Source: an uncultured Gemmatimonadales bacterium
GTDB lineage: Bacteria > Gemmatimonadota > Gemmatimonadetes > Longimicrobiales > Gaopeijiaceae
DNA: 64,000 bases
Assembly: GCA_937919655.1 (NCBI GenBank)
Contig: CALFPJ010000026.1
Span: 62,001-126,000, forward strand
Direction: 5' to 3'
Part shown: piece by piece, positions 57,535 to 64,000 of the stretch
Position numbering within the stretch: the first letter of the stretch is position 1
How the letters are laid out: each line of letters starts with the position of its first letter
Position numbers and translations under genes: made by a program
The notes under the pieces: model-generated
The model's input: only the letters and a program-made list of their open reading frames with translations
Told to the model about the DNA's origin: nothing
The model's database searches: none

Positions 57535-58025
57535 CGGTCACGCCCGGCGCTGCCATCGGTCGATATCACGCCCGCGTTCATTGCCGCCGCCCGATGGATC
57601 GCCCGTTTGATGGAGGCGTAGGTCCCGCACCGACAGATGTTGCCCGACATCGCCACGTCGATCGCCGCATCGGAGGGATCGGCGTTTGAGGCCAGCAGGG
57701 CCGCGGCGGCCATGATCTGGCCGGACTGACAGTATCCACACTGCGGCACCTGCTCGGCGACCCACGCGGCCTGAACGTTGCTGGATCCGTCTGAGGAGAG
57801 TCCCTCAATCGTGGTGATCACAGTCCCATCCGCGGTGCTCACGGGAATCTGACAGGCGGGCTGGGCCAGGCCATCGACATGCACGGTGCACGCCCCGCAC
57901 AGCCCCAGCCCACACCCGAACTTGGTGCCTGTGAGATGAAGCGTATCACGCAGCACCCAGAGGAGCGGGGTGTCGTCGGCGACGTCGACCTCAACGGTCT
58001 GTCCATTCAGGTTGAACGTCACCAT
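57531..58025 (-). CDS. Two [2Fe-2S] iron-sulfur subunit of the molybdenum hydroxylase
   Basis: The 164-residue protein has a plant-type ferredoxin domain ([20 protein letters not shown] with a further Cys in ACQIP) and a second cluster domain with [12 protein letters not shown] and [16 protein letters not shown]. These are the IorA/CoxS motifs; all eight Cys are present. It transfers electrons from the molybdenum site of its partner encoded downstream with a 4-nt overlap. It has no signal peptide and probably leaves the cytoplasm bound to the Tat-exported partner. Confidence 0.93.
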   Translation of the reverse strand: MVTFNLNGQTVEVDVADDTPLLWVLRDTLHLTGTKFGCGLGLCGACTVHVDGLAQPACQIPVSTADGTVITTIEGLSSDGSSNVQAAWVAEQVPQCGYCQSGQIMAAAALLASNADPSDAAIDVAMSGNICRCGTYASIKRAIHRAAAMNAGVISTDGSAGRDR

Positions 58026-58080
58026 GCGATTTTTCCCAATGAGGGTTGCTTCAAACTCCGACCTGTCCGCCCGCTGAGTC

Positions 58081-58560
58081 CTAGGCTTTCGCGCTCAGGA
58101 GATCCCGGATTTCAGTGAGCAGCTTCTCCTCGTTCGACGGCCCGGGCGCGGCCGCAGGCGGCGCCGCTTCTTCCGCACGCTTCATTTTGTTGAAGCTGCG
58201 CACGAGCAAGAACACGGTAAAAGAGACAATCAAGAAGGAGATGAGTGCGTTCCCAAAGATCCCGTAGTTGATCGTCACCGCGCCGGCTTCCTGAGCCGCG
58301 TCGAGAGTCGCGTAGGGCCCGGCGGTAGCGCCCTCGGACAGCGTGATGAACATGTCCGTGAAGTCGACGCCTCCCAGCATCATGCCCACGGGAGGCATGA
58401 TCACGTCCTTGACCAGAGACTGCACGATGGTACCGAACGCGGCCCCGATGATGATCCCGACCGCCATGTCGAGCATGTTGCCCTTCACGGCGAACTCTTT
58501 GAATTCCTTGAAAATCTTCCGGTCCTTTCCGGGGTGATTCTGAGGTGCGGTTGACCGCAT
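58081..58560 (-). CDS. mscL: Large-conductance mechanosensitive channel
   Basis: The 159-residue protein has the MscL plan: amphipathic N-terminus ([20 protein letters not shown]), TM1 with [20 protein letters not shown], the periplasmic loop, TM2 ([20 protein letters not shown]) and the C-terminal helix [16 protein letters not shown]. The channel opens under osmotic down-shock. The first 14 residues ([14 protein letters not shown]) exceed the family norm, so a later start is possible, but no good alternative codon exists. Confidence 0.94.
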   Translation of the reverse strand: MRSTAPQNHPGKDRKIFKEFKEFAVKGNMLDMAVGIIIGAAFGTIVQSLVKDVIMPPVGMMLGGVDFTDMFITLSEGATAGPYATLDAAQEAGAVTINYGIFGNALISFLIVSFTVFLLVRSFNKMKRAEEAAPPAAAPGPSNEEKLLTEIRDLLSAKA

Positions 58561-58748
58561 CTGGGGGGTAGGTCAGCATGCGCCCCGGGACTGTCTTATG
58601 CAAGGGAGGTTCGCCGCGTGTTCACCCACCCATGCCGGGGCTGACGGCGAGATCCTAGCAGACCCCGAGTGACCCGGCTTTGATGAGGTAGCGCCGAGTT
58701 CATCCCCGCCCTATCCTTAGTTTGGTACCCATGGAAGGAGCCTTCACG

Positions 58749-59891
58749 ATGTCCGTTCGCCGCCGCGATTTTCTTCGCGCCGCTGCAGCCGTTGCCGTCA
58801 CCCCGGCCCTCGCAGCCACCGGCCTCTCGGCGGCGCAAATAGCGCCCGCCCGTCAGAGGCAGACCGCGCCCGTTTGGCCCGGCTACGACGACGCCATCGT
58901 CATCGACTTCCTCGGCAGCCCTGGCTACTTCAACTACCCGGAGAATCCGCCGCTCGACGCGGGCATGGTCGCGAACGCACGCACCTCTGGTATGACCGCG
59001 ATGAACGTGACCGTCAGCTCCGGAGGCGCCAAGGCCACCCTAGCCCGAATGTCCCCCTGGTTCTCCAACGTCGAGCGCTGGCCCGACGTGTTCCAGATGG
59101 TGCGCACGGTCCAGCAACTCCACGAGGCCAAGGCCTCGGGTCGTGTCGGCATCGTCTTGGGATTCCAGGACACGACACCGTACGAAGGTGACGTGTCAGC
59201 CGTTGAGGTCTTCCACGAGATGGGCGTGCGTGTGGTCCAGCTCACCTACAACGTTCGCAACCTCGTGGGCGACGGGTGTCTGGAGCCGGGCAACGCGGGC
59301 CTCAGCGCCTACGGCCATCAGGTCGTCGAGCGCCTGAACGACTTGGGCTCCATCGTCGACCTCTCCCACTGCGGCAAGCGAACCACGGCAGAGGCTATCG
59401 CCGCGTCGCGTGCCCCGGTCGGCATCACACACACCGGGTGCAATGCGGTTGAGCCCCATCCTCGCTCGAAGGACGACGAAGATCTTCGCGCCATGGCAGA
59501 CGGTGGCGGCGTGGTCGGGATCTACCTCATGCCGTTCCTGACGCCGGGCCGCGTCCCCACCGCAGCGGACGTCGTGGCCCACATCGAGCACGCGCTCAAC
59601 GTGTGCGGCGAGGACCACGTGGGTATCGGCAGCGACCTGTCGATCACGCCGATTGATGGGTCGGACGAGTACTGGTCGAAGCACCGGGAGTTCGTGGCCG
59701 GACGCATCGCGAATGGGATCGCCGCGCCGGCGGAGGATCCGGAGGTGCTCTTCACAGTTCCCGAACTGAATTCGCACCGACGCATGGACATGATCGCTGC
59801 AGCGCTCTCGGGGCGCGGGCATCCCGACCGTGTGATCGAAAAAGTGATCGGCGCAAATTGGGTCAGGCTTTTCGGAGAGGTTTGGTCCTAG
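58749..59891 (+). CDS. Tat-exported M19-type (renal) dipeptidase with altered metal site
   Basis: The 380-residue protein has a Tat-like signal (SVRRRDFLRAAAAVAVTPAL) and an amidohydrolase-type barrel. Typical M19 enzymes have HxD near the start, a bridging Glu, and two later His. Here the N-terminal block reads AIVIDFLGSPGYF (no HxD), the Glu block reads IVLGFQDTTPYEGD, while VDLSHCGK and GITHTGCNAV keep the two His. One metal site therefore seems altered. AAGGAG precedes the ATG at 58749. It meets the convergent Smr gene with stop codons overlapping at CTAG. Confidence 0.82.
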   Translation: MSVRRRDFLRAAAAVAVTPALAATGLSAAQIAPARQRQTAPVWPGYDDAIVIDFLGSPGYFNYPENPPLDAGMVANARTSGMTAMNVTVSSGGAKATLARMSPWFSNVERWPDVFQMVRTVQQLHEAKASGRVGIVLGFQDTTPYEGDVSAVEVFHEMGVRVVQLTYNVRNLVGDGCLEPGNAGLSAYGHQVVERLNDLGSIVDLSHCGKRTTAEAIAASRAPVGITHTGCNAVEPHPRSKDDEDLRAMADGGGVVGIYLMPFLTPGRVPTAADVVAHIEHALNVCGEDHVGIGSDLSITPIDGSDEYWSKHREFVAGRIANGIAAPAEDPEVLFTVPELNSHRRMDMIAAALSGRGHPDRVIEKVIGANWVRLFGEVWS

Positions 59892-60235
59892 GGCTCCGCG
59901 ACCCTCACAACGAAGCCACCCCCACCGGGCAGCCCAGCGAGCTCATCGACATACATGGCGAGCTCGTCACTAAGCAGCCGCCGCACGACACCGGGCAGCA
60001 CGGCCGCCCCTGCAGAGCGTGTGCCCTTACCCGTGATGATGTGCACGACCTGCCCACAAGAAACGCGCATCTGGGTCATGAGAAAGTTCTGCACCCGGAG
60101 TTCCGCTTGATGGGCGGTGAGACCGTGGAGGTCGAGCTTGGCGGCCGGCATCTGACTGAGGAGTAGCGCGATGCCCGAGAGTGTCGGCGGCTCCACGGGG
60201 GTGACCTGTCCCCGGCGCTTCTTCTTTCTGCCCAT
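59888..60235 (-). CDS. Smr-domain protein
   Basis: The 115-residue product has a basic N-terminus (GRKKKRRGQ) and a complete small MutS-related domain: AAKLDLHGLTAHQAELRVQN (with LDLHG), FLMTQMR, VHIITGKGTRSAGAAVLPGV and a final GGGGFVVRV. Stand-alone Smr proteins are nucleases or ribosome-rescue factors acting on RNA or branched DNA. It follows the GAF-GGDEF gene by 17 nt on the same strand. Confidence 0.9.
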   Translation of the reverse strand: MGRKKKRRGQVTPVEPPTLSGIALLLSQMPAAKLDLHGLTAHQAELRVQNFLMTQMRVSCGQVVHIITGKGTRSAGAAVLPGVVRRLLSDELAMYVDELAGLPGGGGFVVRVAEP

Positions 60236-60252
60236 CAGCGTCCTGGCTCGCC

Positions 60253-61209
60253 TCAGCGTTTTCTGCGTTTGTCCACGTACATCATGTCGTCGGCGTCCTG
60301 AACAAGATCGGTGACCGATTCGTGCCGCTCGGGATCGTAGTCCGCCGACCCAACACTGTAGCGCACATGCGCCCCGGGGTCCCTGCCCTCATTCCTCGTC
60401 GCGAACCGCGTCGCCAGCTTCTCAAGCGTGCCGGACACCTGTCCTGCGGAGGCGCCGCTGAGGAGCACACAAAACTCGTCGCCCCCCAACCGGGCCACCA
60501 CATCGGAGTCTCGGAAGTGGGCCAACATTTCGGTTGAGAAGCTGACCAGCGTAGCATCCCCTTGCGCGTGCCCGAGGGTGTCGTTGATCGCCTTGAAGCC
60601 GTCTAAGTCAAACACGAGCAACGTCGCGGGCCGCTTGGTGCGCCTGCACATTCCCAACGCCTGGCGCGCCAACATCTTGAACCCGCGTCGGTTCGAGATG
60701 CCCGTCAACTCGTCGATCATCGCCAAACGCAGCGTGGCGAACTCCCGCTCCACCAAGTTCGCCATGTCCGCAAGGAGTTCCTGCTCATCCTGGCTCAGAT
60801 CACGGGGTTCGCGATCGATAATGCACAGCGTTCCAATGTGTGCACCGCCTGGCGCCACAATCGGCTGTCCCGCGTAGAACCTTATAGACGGGTCTTCGAG
60901 CACCAGCGGGTTGTCCCGAAAACGCACATCGTTGAGCGCGTCACGGACAACTAACATCTCCCCCTTGGCAATGGCATGCGAGCAAAAGGACCACTCACGC
61001 GACGTCTCTCGTGATTCAAGGCCGTCGTTCGATTTGAACCATTGGCGGTTCGAATCCACCAAACTCACCAACGCGATGGGCACGTCGAACAGTGCGCGCG
61101 CGAGCCGAGTCAAGCGATCGAAGCGTTCCTCGGGCGGAGAGTCGAGGACATTGAGATCGTGGAGCGCTTGAATACGGTCGGATTCTATCCCACCGGAAGA
61201 AGCCGCCAT
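60253..61209 (-). CDS. GAF-GGDEF diguanylate cyclase
   Basis: The 318-residue cytoplasmic protein has a GAF domain (about 20-155; FDVPIALVSLVDSNRQWFKS, WSFCSHAIAKGEMLVVRDAL, GTLCIIDREPR) and a GGDEF domain (about 165-315). The active-site motif is intact (VVARLGGDEFCVLL) and an allosteric RxxD site is present five residues before it (RDSD). Other conserved parts are DELTGISNRRGF and VFDLDGFKAINDTLGHAQGD. It should make c-di-GMP under control of a GAF ligand and feed-back inhibition. It is probably co-transcribed with the Smr gene. Confidence 0.93.
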   Translation of the reverse strand: MAASSGGIESDRIQALHDLNVLDSPPEERFDRLTRLARALFDVPIALVSLVDSNRQWFKSNDGLESRETSREWSFCSHAIAKGEMLVVRDALNDVRFRDNPLVLEDPSIRFYAGQPIVAPGGAHIGTLCIIDREPRDLSQDEQELLADMANLVEREFATLRLAMIDELTGISNRRGFKMLARQALGMCRRTKRPATLLVFDLDGFKAINDTLGHAQGDATLVSFSTEMLAHFRDSDVVARLGGDEFCVLLSGASAGQVSGTLEKLATRFATRNEGRDPGAHVRYSVGSADYDPERHESVTDLVQDADDMMYVDKRRKR

Positions 61210-61343
61210 CTATTCCTTATTTTCTAGGGGGTACGTGTACGGTACCGCCAACTCTCGGTCCGTGGCAATGAGACCTCGGGCACGCCCCCCAGCTGACCGT
61301 CTAGGCCCAGCGCCCACTTCCGAACCTGCCAGTTCCTTCGAAG

Positions 61344-61895
61344 TCACTCTCCAGCCCGTCCCCCAAACTGGTGGTCCAGCATGAGAAGAACGGATGTGTC
61401 GCTCCCGGCCCGCTTCAATTGCTCGACAGCGAGCCCGGCCGCGTTCTCTTCCTCGACCTGCTCCGTCACAAACCACTGGAGATGCAATTCCGTGGCGTAG
61501 TCCTTCTTGTCCCGGGCCATACCGTAGATGGCGTGGATCTCGGCCGTGACGTGCTTCTCCTGCGCCAACGCGCTCTCGAACACGTCCAGCGGCGAGCCGA
61601 AATCCGCCGGAGGCGCATCGATCGCCGGAAGCTGAACGTGTCCTCCCCGCTCAACCACATAGTCGTGAAAGCGCATGGCATGAGCCAGTTCTTCTTGAGC
61701 CTGAAGCCTCATCCAGTGCGCAAAACCCTCAAAATTCTGCTCCGCAAGATGCGCGGACATGGCCAAACATGTGTAAGCCGAATACAACTCAAGGCCGACC
61801 TGTTTGTTAATGGCGGCCTGGATCTGCGCGTCCCAAAGTCCCTCCGGGTTGGATTTGATCCTACCGAACCCTCGGCAAGTTGGAGACTGCCGCAA
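61344..61895 (-). CDS. Ferritin (non-haem, Ftn type)
   Basis: The product of up to 183 residues has the ferritin four-helix bundle with ferroxidase residues in NKQVGLELYSAYTCLAMSAH, LQAQEELAHAMRFHDYV, SALAQEKHVTAEIHAIYGMA and HLQWFVTEQVEEENAAGLAV. It oxidises and stores iron in the cytoplasm. The N-terminus is uncertain: the only usual start codon before the domain is a TTG at 61895, and residues 1-20 do not look like a ferritin start. It lies 135 bp downstream (in position) of the GGDEF start on the same strand, transcribed alone. Confidence 0.88.
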   Translation of the reverse strand: MRQSPTCRGFGRIKSNPEGLWDAQIQAAINKQVGLELYSAYTCLAMSAHLAEQNFEGFAHWMRLQAQEELAHAMRFHDYVVERGGHVQLPAIDAPPADFGSPLDVFESALAQEKHVTAEIHAIYGMARDKKDYATELHLQWFVTEQVEEENAAGLAVEQLKRAGSDTSVLLMLDHQFGGRAGE

Positions 61896-62088
61896 GACGT
61901 CGGCAGAAGAGGGACATCCCGGCAGAAGGGGGCTTCACTCACACCGACCGCCCACGGCTGGACATCGACCGATCCACGGCTCCTCACCACCCGATCCCGG
62001 GCTGCGGAGACCGCCCAATCCCGCTAATTTTCATAGCTATGTTCGCCAGCCGAACAGTGGGCACCACGTCTCTTTCGCTGGCTCTCAA

Positions 62089-62740
62089 ATGAAGACGCAT
62101 ACGCTCGCACTAGCCCTCTTGGTTCTGTCGACTCCGACCTTTGTCGCAGCGCAAGAAACGGAAGACCGGATCCTTCTCACCCAGGAGGAGATGACCGCGG
62201 TCATCAATGAAGTGTCCGGCGAGCGGGCGATGCACCACCTCATGGAACTCGTTCCTTATCAGCGTATTCGGCCGGCAATGGAGTACGTTGCGGATATCTC
62301 GCGGGAGCGCGTCCGTTTCCGCCGGAGCTTGAACGGATACGCACCCACCCAGCCGGTCGAGTCGCCACGAGGCAGCAAGGACGCCTTCTACATCAAGATC
62401 GACCAGCACTTCGGCTCAAGCGTTCACGTGACGTACATGCAGCACGGCATCCCAGCCGTGATGTTCATCACGTGGCCGGACATGTTGTACCACTCCTCGG
62501 AAGACACCCCCGATAAGCAGGACCCGACGCAGTACAAGCGGGCTGCGGCCGTGGGTCTGGGATCGCTCGCCGTCCTTGCCACCGGCACGGACGAAATGGC
62601 GGCCAGGGTGGTGAGCGAGAACCTCGGGCGCGGCCTGTCGCGCATGGGCGAGTCGCACACCAAAGGCCTCGGGTATTTGGCGGATGCCACGAGCGCCACG
62701 GACCTCACCACAGCGTTCCGTGAGGCCCGGGTGGCCATCC
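62089..62740 (+). pseudogene. Secreted M28-type peptidase with internal deletion and lost 3' end
   Basis: The frame starts with a Sec signal (THTLALALLVLSTPTFVAAQ) and MTAVINEVSGERAMHHLMEL VPYQRIRP, an N-terminus typical of a large secreted M28 family. After residue about 62 it jumps to a C-terminal stretch (FYIKIDQHFGSSVHVTYM, then HGIPAVMFITWPDMLYHSSE DTPDKQDPTQ with one zinc His). Several hundred residues in between, including most zinc ligands, are missing. After FREARVAILHQ the frame continues in sequence antisense to another broken gene (to a stop at 62907), so the native 3' end is also gone. Confidence 0.75.
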
Positions 62741-63024
62741 TCCATCAGGTGGATGTATGCCGGGGCAAACGTCGGATCCAGTCCCACCGCCGCCATAAAG
62801 GCTCTGTACACGTCCTCCGTGGTCCCGAAGACCCTGTCACCGCCGTGCGAATAGAATTCTCCAAGCAGGATCACCGAAACCGGAATCACCCAGCCCGGCA
62901 GGTCTAATCCCTGCTGCAGCAGGTCCGCGACCTGAAGGACAGCCCACGAGGCGCCCAGGTAGACGAACAGGACCTGCACGATGCGGGCTTTCTTGATGCG
63001 CTGGAACAGGGAGTTTTCGCTCAT
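62740..63024 (-). pseudogene. TPR/membrane regulator gene reduced to two end pieces
   Basis: From the ATG at 63024 the frame encodes MSENSLFQRIKKARIVQVLF VYLGASWAVLQVADLLQQGL and a membrane segment (WVIPVSVILL), the N-terminus of adenylate-cyclase-like or TPR regulators. It then jumps at about 62855 into EFYSHGGDRVFGTTEDVYRA FMAAVGLDPTFAPAYIHL, a TPR unit from much later in such proteins. It then joins the broken M28 gene of the opposite strand; the read-through frame stops at 62416. Both an internal part and the 3' part are deleted. Confidence 0.65.
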
Positions 63025-63385
63025 GGGCGGGGAGATACTGGGCCATACGCCGACTGAGCCAGGCCCCGCCCTAGACCACCGAGCCTCAGTCCGTGACCAA
63101 GCGGAACACCCCGGTCGCCGGCCTTTCATCGAGAATCCGCTCGACCTCGCGGTGACCGGCTAGCACATTCTCCATGTCTGTCGACAAGCCTTGGGCAGCC
63201 TGGAAGGCCAGAAGTTCAGGGTGGAGGCTGCGGGGGGCGTCGACATGGTGATCCCACGATTGTAGCGAGACGTCCAGTCGGGCAGGTCTACGCTTCAAAA
63301 AGACACCCTGGCCCTCCCCCACCGCGGTCCATCTACCTACCTTGTGACCGTTCGACAGTCCTGCCCACCAAAACACGCAGATATC
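63025..63385. other. Intergenic region with a doubtful minus-strand frame
   Basis: A minus-strand frame at 63086-63376 encodes 96 residues. Its second half (RSLHPELLAFQAAQGLSTDM ENVLAGHREVERILDERPAT) looks like plausible protein sequence, but no family is recognised and the first half looks random. It may be the 3' end of a lost gene. The promoter of the DUF3127 gene should also lie here. Confidence 0.35.
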
Positions 63386-63757
63386 ATGGAACTGAAGATC
63401 ACTGGGACCGTAAAGCAGTTGCTCGAGGAGCAGTCTGGAGAAGGGAAGAACGGCACCTGGCGCAAGCAGGAGTTCATCCTTGAGACCGACGGCAATTATC
63501 CAAAGCAGATCTGCATCGTGATGTGGGGTGAGAACATCGATCAGTTTGCGATCACGCCCGAGGAGCGCATCGTCGCCTCCATCGACATCCAGAGCCGCGA
63601 GTACAACAGCCGCTGGTACACCGATGTCAAAGCGTGGAAGGTCGAGCGCGAGGGGTCAGATGGTGGTGCAGGGGGCAACGCCCCGCCGGTCCGTTCTGGC
63701 GAGCCTTTCCCGGAGCCGCCTGACACGGACGACGAGGACGACGGGCTGCCGTTTTAG
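63386..63757 (+). CDS. DUF3127 domain protein
   Basis: The 123-residue product begins MELKITGTVKQLLEEQSGEG, then GTWRKQEFILETDGNYPKQI CIVMWGE and IDIQSREYNSRWYTDVKAWK, the complete DUF3127 pattern, with an acidic tail ending DTDDEDDGLPF. The fold and acidic DGLPF-type tail recall single-stranded DNA-binding proteins; a nucleic-acid role is likely but not proven. It is common in Bacteroidota and related phyla. Confidence 0.88.
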   Translation: MELKITGTVKQLLEEQSGEGKNGTWRKQEFILETDGNYPKQICIVMWGENIDQFAITPEERIVASIDIQSREYNSRWYTDVKAWKVEREGSDGGAGGNAPPVRSGEPFPEPPDTDDEDDGLPF

Positions 63758-63792
63758 GGGGGGCTTAGCGGGGCGGCCTGAGCCGGTACCGC

Positions 63793-64000
63793 TTAGGCGA
63801 GCCCCATCTCCTCAGCGACCGAGCGGAGACGCCGGTCGCGGGTCCACAGCCTGACGTTGCCGAGCGCGGCGGACGCCAGAAGGTGTGCGTCCACGTAGCC
63901 GATCCCCTTCCCCATGAGCTGCTCGGACTCGATGAGGTGGAGCACTTCTGCCGGCGAGGCGACTGGAGCGGCCGGTAGTTCCTGCAAGGACTCGAGCACC
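63793..64000 (-). CDS. PIN-domain toxin (VapC-type), partial at window edge
   Basis: The 3' part of a PIN gene is visible: LHLIESEQLMGKGIGYVDAH LLASAALGNVRLWTRDRRLR SVAEEMGLA. The Asp in GYVDAHLLASA and the following WTRDRRL are the third and fourth PIN acidic positions. The gene continues beyond base 64000, so its start and a possible antitoxin cannot be seen. Confidence 0.78.
   Translation of the reverse strand, partial: VLESLQELPAAPVASPAEVLHLIESEQLMGKGIGYVDAHLLASAALGNVRLWTRDRRLRSVAEEMGLA

Noticed and set aside
61040-61062. GTTCGAATCC, resembling a tRNA T-arm
   Set aside because: It lies inside the GAF-GGDEF coding region and no cloverleaf can be formed around it.

Overview
The window is about 64 kb of high-GC bacterial chromosome with densely packed, often overlapping genes on both strands. 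The gene set suggests a Gram-negative heterotroph, most likely a Gemmatimonadota member or close relative. The evidence is an Oar-type TonB receptor, many secreted proteins with Sec, Tat or lipoprotein signals, sortilin-type BNR propellers, Acidobacteria-type (ADOP) ABC permeases, menaquinone synthesis and a DUF3127 protein. The phylum is an inference from gene content; no rRNA or tRNA gene was seen. I saw no phage, insertion sequence, transposase or CRISPR array.

Layout. 1-2652: operon DUF3311 / SSS sodium symporter / secreted S51 (cyanophycinase-like) peptidase. 3458-9751: menaquinone operon menF-menD-menB-menA-menE, tightly overlapping and lacking menC and menH. 9914-11534: a BlaI-type repressor with a damaged 3' end and two small lipoproteins. 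11753-16430: a coupled three-gene operon of unknown function (membrane protein, propeller lipoprotein, LVIVD/Ig secreted protein). 16471-20588: sulfatase, then a Tat-exported GMC oxidoreductase with its small subunit. 20629-25779: a damaged zone with an RHH orphan, an amber-interrupted Ig-repeat gene, a VapBC module and two broken ABC permeases. 25902-31174: Tex, an ArsC-like protein, a collapsed PadR gene, DUF72 and a secreted M24 peptidase. 31267-32559: two truncated genes joined head to head. 32581-39220: DUF411, a TonB receptor coupled to an Ig lipoprotein, and an amidase. 39471-55200: two very large BNR proteins, a sugar transferase, a double creatininase, an NSS transporter with a 34-residue MetS-like partner, an M28 peptidase and a DUF885-like protein. 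55351-58025: a two-subunit molybdenum hydroxylase. 58081-64000: MscL, M19 dipeptidase, Smr, GAF-GGDEF, ferritin, two collapsed genes, DUF3127 and a partial PIN toxin.

How the genes work together. The recurring theme is extracellular breakdown of peptides and amides (S51, M28, M24, DUF885-like, M19, creatininase-like, amidase) next to sodium-driven uptake (SSS, NSS), with menaquinone-based respiration and periplasmic oxidoreductases.

The most unusual property is the number of deletion scars. At least eight loci keep recognisable gene ends but have lost the middle, or join the halves of two unrelated genes. Two further reading frames are each interrupted by one TAG codon. This suggests ongoing deletional erosion, or an assembly made from several strains. 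I found no convincing wholly new biological system. The best leads are the deletion scars, the amber-interrupted frames, a shared inverted-repeat element at 2834 and 47288, and the uncharacterised 11753-16430 operon.
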